Positions 15,849 to 23,335 of a DNA stretch of 33,910 nt are shown here, piece after piece (the first letter of the stretch is position 1; each line of letters opens with the position of its first letter). Where the stretch lies: NCBI GenBank assembly GCA_005885555.1, contig VAWN01000078.1, forward strand, positions 1 to 33,910, in the 5' to 3' direction. A program made the position numbers and the translations under genes. A model generated the notes under the pieces. The model was given only the letters and a program-made list of their open reading frames with translations. It was not told the origin of the DNA and did not search any database. Source of the DNA: Actinomycetota bacterium (lineage in GTDB: Bacteria > Actinomycetota > Actinomycetes > Mycobacteriales > Micromonosporaceae).

Positions 15849-16667
15849 ATGACGGATCCCCGGTACCCCGGATCCGGACCGCCCTACGGCGGCGGCTATC
15901 CGCCCCCGGATCCATACGGCCAACCCGGCCAGTACGGCGGCCAGCCCAACCCGTACGGCGGCGGCGCATCCGATCCTTACAGCAGCCCGCCGGACCAGTA
16001 CGGTAGCCAGCCCGGCCAGTACGGCCCGCCGGCCCAGTACGGCGCCCAGCCCGGCCAGTACGGCGCCCAGCCCGGCCAGTACGGCGCCCAGCAAGGTCAG
16101 TACGGCCAGCCGGCCCAGTACGGCAGCCCGTACGGCAGTCCCTACGGCACGCCGGGGCCGTACGACCAGCCGAGTCCGTTCGGCACCCCGCCGCCCAGGA
16201 AGGGCAGCGGCGCGAAGGTGGCCGGCATCGTCATCGGCGTCCTCGTGCTGATCGTCGCCCTCGCCATCGGCGGTCTCTACGTCATCGGCAGCAACACCAA
16301 GAAGGACAACACGTCCAACGCGGCTGCCCCGGCCGCGTCGGCGGGCACTTCGCACGGCGCGACCCGGGCGAGCGCGGCGCCGCAGCCGAAGAGCACCGAC
16401 CCGACCGACGCGAAGATCGGCGACTGCCTGGCCGGGGACACGATGGACAGCTCGACGGCCAAGGAGGTCAAGGACATCAGGATCGTCCGCTGTGACGCGG
16501 CGGACGCGAAGTACAAGGTGGTCGGCGTCGTGGCCGGGAAGACCGAGTCGCAGTTCAACTCCGACGACAACATCTGCGACGCGTACCCGTCCGCGGTGTC
16601 TGAGCTCTGGCAGGGACGCACCGGTGAGGCCGGCTCGGTGCTCTGTCTGGCTCCAGCCAAGAAGTAA
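15849..16667 (+). CDS. LppU/SCO3897-like membrane protein with Tyr-Gly-Gln-Pro-rich tail (paralogue 1)
   Basis: A 272-residue protein. Residues 1-118 are a low-complexity cytoplasmic tail of PYGG, GQYG and AQPGQYG repeats. One membrane segment follows (VAGIVIGVLVLIVALAIGGLYVIG), then a linker and an external domain with four cysteines: IGDCLAG, VRCDAADAKYKVVGVV, DNICDAYP and VLCLAP. That domain matches what I know of the LppU/SCO3897 family, whose function is unknown. ATG 15849 has AGGAG at 9 nt. A close paralogue follows, with the same KYKVVGVV and LWQGxxGxxGSVLCLAPxKK, so this is a tandem duplication. Confidence 0.75.
   Translation: MTDPRYPGSGPPYGGGYPPPDPYGQPGQYGGQPNPYGGGASDPYSSPPDQYGSQPGQYGPPAQYGAQPGQYGAQPGQYGAQQGQYGQPAQYGSPYGSPYGTPGPYDQPSPFGTPPPRKGSGAKVAGIVIGVLVLIVALAIGGLYVIGSNTKKDNTSNAAAPAASAGTSHGATRASAAPQPKSTDPTDAKIGDCLAGDTMDSSTAKEVKDIRIVRCDAADAKYKVVGVVAGKTESQFNSDDNICDAYPSAVSELWQGRTGEAGSVLCLAPAKK
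16035..16097 (+). repeat. Three 21-bp coding repeats
   Basis: Three adjacent 21-bp units starting with CAGTACGGCGCCCAGC encode QYGAQPG, QYGAQPG and QYGAQQG in the tail of the first LppU-like protein. The first two are identical; the third differs near its end. Confidence 0.9.
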
Positions 16668-16677
16668 CAAGAAGTAA
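16658..16677 (+). repeat. 10-bp perfect tandem duplication over a stop codon
   Basis: CAAGAAGTAA occurs twice in tandem. The first copy holds the last codons and TAA stop (16665-16667) of the LppU-like gene; the second lies directly after it. Confidence 0.9.
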
Positions 16678-16921
16678 GCAGTCCGGTTCATAGCAACCAC
16701 GCTAAGTAACGGTCCCGGTGCAGCTTCAGTCGTCCGTGGGGGGCGGTGGGCGGTCCGGGCGGGGGGCGTCCGAGAGGCGTGTTCGGCGTACCCGTCGGGA
16801 GCAAGCTGCAGGTAAAGCCCCGTGGGTCGGGATGGGAACAGACGACCTGACGGGGTGGCGGGGACCGGTGACAACGGCTAGGGTGCGCCTCGTTTCGCCA
16901 ATCCTCGGAAGGAAACAGACA

Positions 16922-17545
16922 GTGACGGATCCCGCCAACCCCGGACAGCCGTACGGCGGTTACAACAATCCGTACAACCAGCAGGGCGGCGCTCCGTACG
17001 GTGCACCGCCGCAGGGCGGCGCCAACCCGTACGCCCCGCAGGGGGGCAGCAACCCGTACGCCCCCCAGGGTGGCAACAACCCGTACGCCCCGCAGGGCGG
17101 TGAGGCGCCGGCTCCACCGCCGTACGGCGGCATGCCGACCGCGCCGCCGCCCAAGCGCCGGGGCGCCTTCAGCAGTGGGCTCCTTCGCCTGATCGTCGGT
17201 GTCGTCGTCGCCCTCGTGATCGGCGTCGGCTGGTTCGCCCTCCGGCCGGTCATCAACTCGGTCCTCCACCCGAACGACACCACCAATGCCAAGGTCAACG
17301 ACTGCATCCACAGCGACGCGCTGACCAGTACCACGGCGAAGGAAGTCAAGAACACCAAGATCGTCAAGTGTGACGACCCGAGCGCCAACTACAAGGTCGT
17401 CGGCGTCGTGGACAGCAAGACCGAGATCCAGTTCGATGCGGACAACAGCATCTGCTCGCAGTACCCGGACGCCGAGTCGGCGCTCTGGCAGGGCGTGTCG
17501 GGGCAGTCCGGTTCGGTACTCTGCCTGGCACCGAACAAGAAGTAG
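16922..17545 (+). CDS. LppU/SCO3897-like membrane protein with Asn-Pro-Tyr-rich tail (paralogue 2)
   Basis: A 207-residue paralogue of the gene before it. The tail carries three NPYAPQGG repeats, then a membrane segment (LIVGVVVALVIGVGWFAL), then the same four-cysteine domain: VNDCIHS, VKCDDPSANYKVVGVV, SICSQYP, VLCLAP. GTG 16922, preceded by GGAAGG, is chosen because VTDPANPGQPYGG mirrors MTDPRYPG of paralogue 1; earlier in-frame codons are non-coding leader. It has its own copy of the shared promoter block 32 bp upstream. The function is unknown; both may be envelope proteins with disordered cytoplasmic tails. Confidence 0.75.
   Translation: MTDPANPGQPYGGYNNPYNQQGGAPYGAPPQGGANPYAPQGGSNPYAPQGGNNPYAPQGGEAPAPPPYGGMPTAPPPKRRGAFSSGLLRLIVGVVVALVIGVGWFALRPVINSVLHPNDTTNAKVNDCIHSDALTSTTAKEVKNTKIVKCDDPSANYKVVGVVDSKTEIQFDADNSICSQYPDAESALWQGVSGQSGSVLCLAPNKK
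17015..17095 (+). repeat. Three 27-bp coding repeats
   Basis: Three 27-bp units encode GG(A/S/N)NPYAPQ in the tail of the second LppU-like protein. The repeat differs from the GQYG repeats of paralogue 1, so the tails diverged faster than the external domain. Confidence 0.85.
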
Positions 17546-17619
17546 CGACACGCGTCGATACGGATGGGCGGCGCCGGGTCATCGGTGCCGCCCACCGGCC
17601 TGAGCGGGAGGATGGTCCG

Positions 17620-18303
17620 ATGGGCGAGCTGGTGCGGTACCCCACGGATGGCGGGTCCAGCGTCGGATACCTGGCCACCCCGCCGGGAAACCCGGGACCC
17701 GGGGTGATCGTCATCCAGGAGTGGTGGGGCCTGGTACCGCACATCAGAGCCGTCGCCGACCGTTTCGCCGGAGCCGGATTCGCCGCCCTGGCACCCGACC
17801 TGTACCACGGCGTGCAGGCCGCCGAGCCGGACCGGGCCGGCAAGCTGCTCATGGGCATGGCGATGGACCAGGCCGCCCGGGACATCGCCGGGGCCGCCAG
17901 GTATCTGGCCGACCTGCCCGCGCTCGACGGCGGCGTCGGCACCGTCGGCTTCTGCGTCGGCGGCAGCCTCGCGCTCTGGGCGGCCACCCTCTCCGCGCAC
18001 ATCACGGCGACCGTGGCGTTCTACCCGGTGCTGCCGTGGGAGCGGATGCGCCCGGACTGGTCCAACTACGCCGGCAAGGCCGCGGTCATCCACGCCAGCG
18101 AGGAGGACGGCACCTCGGCGGCACCCGGGGTACAGGCCGCCCGGCGCGCGATCGAGGGGGCCGGCGGGAAGGTCACGCTGTACGACTACCCGGGTACCAG
18201 TCACGCGTTCTTCAACGACGACCGGCCGGAGGTCTACGACCGGCGGGCCGCGGCGACCGCCTGGGCGCGGACCCTCGAACTGTTGCGGAGCCGGCTGGCG
18301 TGA
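17620..18303 (+). CDS. Dienelactone hydrolase family protein
   Basis: A 227-residue alpha/beta hydrolase of the dienelactone hydrolase family. The cysteine nucleophile sits in [13 protein letters not shown], the acid in the [13 protein letters not shown] region and the histidine in [11 protein letters not shown]; the early strand [22 protein letters not shown] is family-typical. Such enzymes open lactones or thioesters in the cytoplasm, and many members have unknown substrates. ATG follows GGGAGG. Its stop overlaps the GTG of the uracil-DNA glycosylase, and it appears to open the long operon to 23312. It is probably read from a promoter in the 74 bp before it. Confidence 0.9.
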   Translation: MGELVRYPTDGGSSVGYLATPPGNPGPGVIVIQEWWGLVPHIRAVADRFAGAGFAALAPDLYHGVQAAEPDRAGKLLMGMAMDQAARDIAGAARYLADLPALDGGVGTVGFCVGGSLALWAATLSAHITATVAFYPVLPWERMRPDWSNYAGKAAVIHASEEDGTSAAPGVQAARRAIEGAGGKVTLYDYPGTSHAFFNDDRPEVYDRRAAATAWARTLELLRSRLA

Positions 18304-19019
18304 CCGCCGGTACCGCCGCTCAGGCCGCAGACCTGGCCACGCTCGATGCGCTGGTGAGCGACTGCCGCGCCTGCCCGCGCCTGGTCGCCTGGCGTGAGCA
18401 GGTTGCCACGCAGCGCCGGGCCGCGTTCCGCGACCAGGAGTACTGGGGCCGCCCGGTCCCCGGCTTCGGCCCGGCCGACGCGCGGCTGGCCGTCCTCGGC
18501 CTCGCCCCGGCCGCGCACGGCGGCAACCGTACCGGGCGCATCTTCACCGGCGACCGCTCCGGCGACGTGCTGTTCGCCGCACTGCACCGCGCGGGCCTGG
18601 CCAACCAGCCGACCAGCGTGGCCCGCGACGACGGCCTGCAACTGCGGCACACCCGCATCTTCGCGGCGGTGCGCTGCGCGCCGCCGGAGAACAAGCCGAC
18701 CCCCGCCGAGCGGGACACCTGCGCGCCGTGGCTGCACCGCGAGGTGGAACTCATCAGACCCACGCTGCGCGTCGTGGTCGCCCTCGGCGCGTTCGCCTGG
18801 GCTTCGTGGTGGCCGGTGCTCCAACGGGTGTACCGGCAGCGCCCGCCCGTTCCCCGCCCGCCCTTCGGGCACGGCGCCCTCGCCCGGACCGGCACCGGTA
18901 CACCGGCTCTCCTAGGCTGTTATCACGTCAGCCAGCAGAACACCTTTACCGGCCGGCTCACGCCGACCATGCTGGACGACGTGTTCGCCCGGGCGAAGGA
19001 CCTCGCCGGGCTCACCTGA
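18300..19019 (+). CDS. Family 5 (UdgB-type) uracil-DNA glycosylase
   Basis: A 239-residue DNA repair enzyme that excises uracil and other deaminated bases. Motif A is [19 protein letters not shown], which lacks the catalytic Asp/Asn of other families and defines family 5; motif B is [13 protein letters not shown]. Four cysteines (CRAC near residue 20, then CAPPENKP and RDTC about 100 residues on) fit the iron-sulphur cluster of this family. The GTG start overlaps the previous stop by GTGA. Family 5 enzymes are common in high-GC actinobacteria, where cytosine deamination is a frequent threat. It shares the operon with the MoxR module, which may be coincidental. Confidence 0.9.
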   Translation: MTAGTAAQAADLATLDALVSDCRACPRLVAWREQVATQRRAAFRDQEYWGRPVPGFGPADARLAVLGLAPAAHGGNRTGRIFTGDRSGDVLFAALHRAGLANQPTSVARDDGLQLRHTRIFAAVRCAPPENKPTPAERDTCAPWLHREVELIRPTLRVVVALGAFAWASWWPVLQRVYRQRPPVPRPPFGHGALARTGTGTPALLGCYHVSQQNTFTGRLTPTMLDDVFARAKDLAGLT

Positions 19020-19037
19020 CGACGGGATGTCTACGAC

Positions 19038-19751
19038 GTGACAGGGCTGCGCCGTTTCGGGCCGCTGCTGGCCGTGGGCCTGCTGCTGGCCGCCGCGGCG
19101 GTGGCGGCGATGCTGGCCAGTCCGCAGATCCGTCCGTCGCAGCTGAACACGCCGCCGACCCCCGACCAGGGGCACCCGTTCAAGCCGCCGGACGGGGAGC
19201 CGAACCCGCTGCCCGCCGACCGCCCGACCACCGGTACCGGCGACCAGCCGCAGAACATCGCCCTGCCCGGCTGGCTGCTCGTCATCGCCAAGGTGCTGCT
19301 GGCCCTGATCGTCCTCGCGGTCATCGCGCTGCTGGTGTGGTACCTGCTGCGGCACGGCCTGCGGCTGCGCGAACGGCGGCGCCGGCCGCTCGAACCGGCC
19401 GCCCGGACGCAGGCGCGCGACCAGGTCATCGCGGCCGTCGACGCGGGCCTGTCCGACCTCGACGACGCCGACACCGACCCGCGCCGGGCGGTGATCGCGT
19501 GCTGGGTACGGCTGGAACAGGCGGCCGCGGCTGCCGGTACCCCGCGCAACGTCGGCGACACTCCCGCCGAGCTGGTCACCCGGCTGCTCGCCGGCCACGC
19601 GGCCAGCGCCACGGTGCTGTACCAGCTCGCCGAGGTGTACCGGCTGGCGCGGTACGCCACGCACACTGTCGACGCGACCATGCGGGACCAGGCGCGCGCC
19701 GCCCTCGGTCAGGTACGCGCCGAGCTGTCCGGCCATCAGGTAGTCGCATGA
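19038..19751 (+). CDS. DUF4129 membrane protein
   Basis: A 237-residue protein with an N-terminal membrane segment (PLLAVGLLLAAAAVAAML), a proline-rich external linker, a second segment (WLLVIAKVLLALIVLAVIALLVWYLL) and a cytoplasmic C-terminal DUF4129 domain: ARDQVIAAVDAGLSDL, DPRRAVIACWVRLEQAA, DTPAELVTRLL, ATVLYQLAEVYRLARYA. DUF4129 genes typically accompany MoxR and DUF58 genes, often with a transglutaminase, which is missing here. GTG 19038 is weakly supported (GACGGGATG upstream). The stop overlaps the next start (ATGA), so the module is translationally coupled. Confidence 0.82.
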   Translation: MTGLRRFGPLLAVGLLLAAAAVAAMLASPQIRPSQLNTPPTPDQGHPFKPPDGEPNPLPADRPTTGTGDQPQNIALPGWLLVIAKVLLALIVLAVIALLVWYLLRHGLRLRERRRRPLEPAARTQARDQVIAAVDAGLSDLDDADTDPRRAVIACWVRLEQAAAAAGTPRNVGDTPAELVTRLLAGHAASATVLYQLAEVYRLARYATHTVDATMRDQARAALGQVRAELSGHQVVA

Positions 19752-20344
19752 GTACCCCTTTGGATGATCTCCTCGACTCGGCCCACGAGGAGCCGGAACC
19801 GGAACCCACCGGCCGGGCCGCCGAAAGCCTCGGCTGGTGGCTGGCCAAGGCGGTGCTCTGGTCCACCGTGCTCGCCCTGCCGTTCTGGGTGTTCTTCCAC
19901 CTCGCCGCGTTCGACGTGCCGTACGCGCTGATCGCCATGGTGCTGTTCGTCGGCCGGGTACTGCGTGCCCTGCTGCGCTGGATCGACCCGCGGCCGCTGC
20001 CGGGTACCCTGATCCGCCCGTCCGCCGAGCTGGTCAGCGAAGACCAGGTCGAGGCGGCCAGCCGGGACGGGTTGGTCACCGCGACCTCGCGCTGGGACAA
20101 CCGGCTGTCCTGGGTCAAGACGCACCACGACAAGGGCCAGTTCGCCCGCACCGTCCAGCCGCGGTTGGTCGAGATCGTCGACGAGCGGCTACGGGTACGG
20201 CACGGGGTGGTCCGCGCCGCCGACCCGGCCGCCGCCCGCGCGGTGCTCGGGGAACAGCTGTGGACCTTCGTCACCACACCGGTACCGAAGAACCCGACGC
20301 CGCGCGAGGTCGCCGGCCTGATATCGCTGATGGAGAGGTTATGA
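19748..20344 (+). CDS. Membrane protein of the MoxR-DUF58 module, ending in a TTA codon
   Basis: A 198-residue protein. An acidic N-terminus (LLDSAHEEPEPEPTGR) is followed by two membrane segments (WLAKAVLWSTVLALPFWVFFHL and YALIAMVLFVGRVLRALL) and a cytoplasmic domain of about 130 residues with no recognised motif. The frame starts at ATG 19748 with an ATGA overlap and ends MERL-stop. The last leucine is TTA (20339-20341), whose A is also the first base of the moxR ATG. So a codon read only by tRNA-Leu(UAA) sits exactly at the coupling point. I recognise no family beyond conserved actinobacterial membrane protein. Confidence 0.7.
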   Translation: MSTPLDDLLDSAHEEPEPEPTGRAAESLGWWLAKAVLWSTVLALPFWVFFHLAAFDVPYALIAMVLFVGRVLRALLRWIDPRPLPGTLIRPSAELVSEDQVEAASRDGLVTATSRWDNRLSWVKTHHDKGQFARTVQPRLVEIVDERLRVRHGVVRAADPAAARAVLGEQLWTFVTTPVPKNPTPREVAGLISLMERL

Positions 20345-21361
20345 ACAACGGCGCCCGGGTGGAGACGCTGCCGGTCTACGAGGTCGGCCGGCTCGGTCGG
20401 GCCGTCCTCGACCAGGTCGGCACCGTCGTGGTCGGCAAGCGCGCGGCCCTGGAACTGGTCCTCGCCGGCATCCTGGCCGGTGGCCACGTCCTCCTGGAGG
20501 ACCTGCCGGGCCTGGGCAAGACGCTGACCGCGCGCTGCTTCGCCCAGGCGCTCGGCATCGAGTTCCGCCGGTTGCAGTTCACCCCCGACCTGCTGCCCGC
20601 CGACGTGACCGGCTCGTTCCTGTACGACCAGCGCCAACCTGCTGCTCGCCGACGAGATCAACCGGACGCCGCCGAAGACGCAGGCCGCCCTGCTGGAGGC
20701 CATGCAGGAGAAGCAGGTGTCGGTCGAGGGCACGACATACCGGCTGACCGCGCCGTTCCACGTGCTCGCCACCGCGAACCCGATCGAGTACGAGGGCACG
20801 TACCCGCTGCCCGAGGCGCAGCTCGACCGGTTCCTGCTGCGCGTCTCGTTCGGGTACCCGGACCGCGACGAGGAATGGGGCGTGCTGCGCCGCCGCGTGG
20901 CGCGCCGGCAGGAGGAGGCGTTCCTCGATCCGGTCGTCGACGCGGCGACTTTGGTCGCGATGCAGCACGCGCTCGAAGACGTGGTGGTCGAAGACTCGGT
21001 CGGCCGGTACATCGTCGAACTGGCCGCGGCGACCCGCGAGCACCATCAGGTACTCGTCGGCGCGTCGCCGCGCGGCTCGCTCGCCCTGCTGCTGCTGTCC
21101 CGGGCCCGCGCGGCGCTGGCCGGGCGCGACTACGTGATCCCGGAGGACGTCAAGGACGTGGCGATCCCGGCGCTGTCCCACCGGATCACGCTCAAGCCGG
21201 AGATGTGGCTGCGCCAGACGCACGCCTCGACGGTCGTGGCCGACGTCCTCGCGCACACGCCGGCCCCGGCCAGCGGCGCGCTGCCGTCCTACGGCGAGCT
21301 GGCCGGCGGCGCCGCGCCCGCGCCGCGGACCAGCGCCGACCCGTACCGGCCGCGGGTCTGA
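20341..21361 (+). pseudogene. MoxR-family AAA+ ATPase with an internal frameshifting deletion
   Basis: Two frames together give a nearly complete MoxR ATPase. Frame one (20341 to about 20631) holds the N-terminus and Walker A (LEDLPGLGKT) to TGSFLYDQ. Frame two resumes at 20633 with [20 protein letters not shown], the Walker B region, then [36 protein letters not shown], the sensor and lid parts and a TGA at 21359-21361. Between DQ and ANLLL the family has about 13 residues (pattern RTGDFEFRPGPVF); only one base remains, so about 38 bp are missing. No other lesion is visible. It is therefore either a very recent mutation or a sequencing or assembly error. MoxR proteins are chaperone-like and act with DUF58 and von Willebrand-type partners. 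Confidence 0.85.
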
Positions 21362-21363
21362 CC

Positions 21364-22725
21364 GTGGTCGCGCTGCGCCCGGCGGCGCCCGGTGACGGGG
21401 CCGGCCCCCGCCACCTGAAGGACGCGCTGCGGCGCTGGGCGCCGACGCCGGCCTTCGGCCGGGCGGTGCTGATCGTCGGGGTACTGCTCGCCACCGCGAT
21501 GCTGCTGGGCCGCGTGGATCTGGTGGTACTGGCGGCGCCGTTCGCGTTCGGCGCGGCGCTGGGCATCTGGCGGCGGCCGTCGCGGGTACCGCTGGTCAGT
21601 GTCCACATGGGAGCGGACTTCATCGGCGAGGCGGGCCGGGTAGCGGCCGGGCTGTCCGTCGCCAACCCGGACGAGGTCCGGTACGACCTGGTGGTGCTGC
21701 GCACCGCGATCTCGCCCTGGCTGGTGGTACCCCACGGCGACCGCCCCTACGTGACCACGGTGTCGCCCGGTACCGCGGCCGATCTGGAGCTGCGCGCGCA
21801 GGCGATGCGCTGGGGCCGGCCGGCGCTCGGCCCGGCGGTGGCCCACGCGGTGGCCGCGGACGGCCTGCTCATCAGCGACCCGGGTACCGGTAAGGCCAGG
21901 CGGATCGCGGTGTTCCCGATCACCGACCCGTTCACCGCCGAAGACTCGATGCCGCGCGCGGCCGGCCTGGTCGGCGTGCACCGGTCGCGGCGCCCCGGCG
22001 AGGGTGGCGAGCTGGCCGGCGTGCGCATGTTCGCGCCCGGCGACCGGCTGCGCCGCATCGACTGGCGGGTCTCGCTGCGTACCCGCCAGCTGCACGTCGC
22101 CGCCACGCTGTCCGACCGCGACGCCGAGGTGGTGCTCATCCTCGACGTGCTGCACGAGGCCGGCCGGTCCGGCGGGATCGGCGGCGCCCGTTCGGTACTG
22201 GACACCACCGTCCGGGCCGCCGCCGGCATCGCCGAGCACTACCTGCACCGGGGCGACCGGGTGGCGTTGCTGGAGTACGGCTTCCGGGCGCGTCGGCTGC
22301 GCGCGGGCAGCGGCCGCCGGCACTACCACACCGTGCTGGAGTGGCTGCTCGGCGTCAGCGCGGCCGGTGCCGGGTTCGAGCCCGCGCCCGACGCCTTCGG
22401 CCCGCACACCGTCTCGTCCAACGCGCTGGTCGTGGTACTCACGCCGCTGCTGGATGTGCGGACGGCGCAGATGATCGCGCGGTTCGCCCGCGCCGGCCGG
22501 TTCGTCGTCGGCATCGACACGCTGCCGACCGACATCCCGCTGCCGGTACGCGGCGACTGGGCCACGGCGGCGGCCCGGCTGTGGCGGCTGGACCGCACGA
22601 ACACCCTGGAACAGTTGCGCGAGCACGGGGTACCGGTGGTCGCCTGGGCCGGCCCGGGCAGCCTCGACGAGGTGCTGCGCCAGGTGTCGCGGATGGCCTC
22701 GGCGCCGAAGGCGGTGCTGCGGTGA
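21364..22725 (+). CDS. DUF58 domain protein
   Basis: A 453-residue protein with two membrane segments near residues 30-75 (AVLIVGVLLATAML, LVVLAAPFAFGAALGIW), an external or immunoglobulin-like middle part, and the C-terminal DUF58 domain. The diagnostic motif is MFAPGDRLRRIDWRVSLRTRQLHV, followed by a von Willebrand A-like strand EVVLILDVLHE. GTG 21364 is two bases after the moxR stop. The moxR 5' frame is open straight through into this gene, so automatic annotation may predict a false MoxR-DUF58 fusion. DUF58 proteins are substrates or partners of MoxR ATPases. The stop overlaps the next start (GTGA). Confidence 0.85.
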   Translation: MVALRPAAPGDGAGPRHLKDALRRWAPTPAFGRAVLIVGVLLATAMLLGRVDLVVLAAPFAFGAALGIWRRPSRVPLVSVHMGADFIGEAGRVAAGLSVANPDEVRYDLVVLRTAISPWLVVPHGDRPYVTTVSPGTAADLELRAQAMRWGRPALGPAVAHAVAADGLLISDPGTGKARRIAVFPITDPFTAEDSMPRAAGLVGVHRSRRPGEGGELAGVRMFAPGDRLRRIDWRVSLRTRQLHVAATLSDRDAEVVLILDVLHEAGRSGGIGGARSVLDTTVRAAAGIAEHYLHRGDRVALLEYGFRARRLRAGSGRRHYHTVLEWLLGVSAAGAGFEPAPDAFGPHTVSSNALVVVLTPLLDVRTAQMIARFARAGRFVVGIDTLPTDIPLPVRGDWATAAARLWRLDRTNTLEQLREHGVPVVAWAGPGSLDEVLRQVSRMASAPKAVLR

Positions 22726-23312
22726 GGACCGCCGAGCTGGTCAGCGACCTGAAGGGCCGGGCACGGGCACAGGTCGACGAGACGGTACGGCGGGTGCGCC
22801 GGACCACTCCCGGTCCGCTGCTGGTCCGCATCGGGCTGTTCGTGGCGGCGCTGCTCGGGCTGGTACTCGCCTGGCCGCTGGCCGTCACGCTTACCCCGGC
22901 GTTCTTCGCGTTCTTCACGCTCGCCCTGCTGACCATGCTGTTCCCGCGCGGCCCGATGCCGACGCTGTACCTGTTCATCGCGGTCGGCGGCTGGCTCGCC
23001 GGCACCATGCTGCTCGGCGCCACGGCCAACCTCGTCGGGCTGCTCCTGCTGGCGGCCGTCCTCTACCTCGTGCACAACCTGGCCGCGCTCGCCGCCGTCC
23101 TGCCCTACGACGCCGTGGTCGCGCCGGGGGTGCTGCTGCGCTGGCTCGGCCGGGCCGGGCTGGTGGTCGGGCTGACCGCGGTACTGGCACTGTTCGCCGT
23201 CGTGGTGCCCGGGTTCCTCGGCGGCCGCACCTACCTGGTCGCGTCCCTGGCGGGCCTGGCCGTGATGGCGGCGACTGTGGCGTACCTCGCCCGGCTGGTC
23301 CGCCGCCGCTGA
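22722..23312 (+). CDS. Polytopic membrane protein ending the MoxR-DUF58 operon
   Basis: A 196-residue integral membrane protein. After a basic amphipathic start (AELVSDLKGRARAQVDETVRRVRR) come about six hydrophobic segments, among them LLVRIGLFVAALLGLVLAWPLAV, FAFFTLALLTMLF, TLYLFIAVGGWLAGTMLLG, NLVGLLLLAAVLYLVHNLAAL and LVVGLTAVLALFAVVVPGFL, closing with ARLVRRR. I recognise no named family. The GTG overlaps the DUF58 stop, which ties it to the module. The operon ends here, 23 bp before the NADH dehydrogenase-like gene. Confidence 0.75.
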   Translation: MRTAELVSDLKGRARAQVDETVRRVRRTTPGPLLVRIGLFVAALLGLVLAWPLAVTLTPAFFAFFTLALLTMLFPRGPMPTLYLFIAVGGWLAGTMLLGATANLVGLLLLAAVLYLVHNLAALAAVLPYDAVVAPGVLLRWLGRAGLVVGLTAVLALFAVVVPGFLGGRTYLVASLAGLAVMAATVAYLARLVRRR

Positions 23313-23335
23313 CGCCGCGGTGACCGGAGCGGAAG

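Noticed and set aside
16035-17095. CRISPR-like array
   Set aside because: The repeats are contiguous, in frame and of 21 or 27 bp without spacers; they are coding repeats of the LppU-like tails. I saw no CRISPR array, rRNA gene, insertion sequence or integrase in the window.
19837-22725. A single plus-strand frame joining the 5' part of moxR to DUF58
   Set aside because: The middle third is out-of-frame translation after the moxR deletion; the true moxR 3' part is in another frame and DUF58 starts at 21364.
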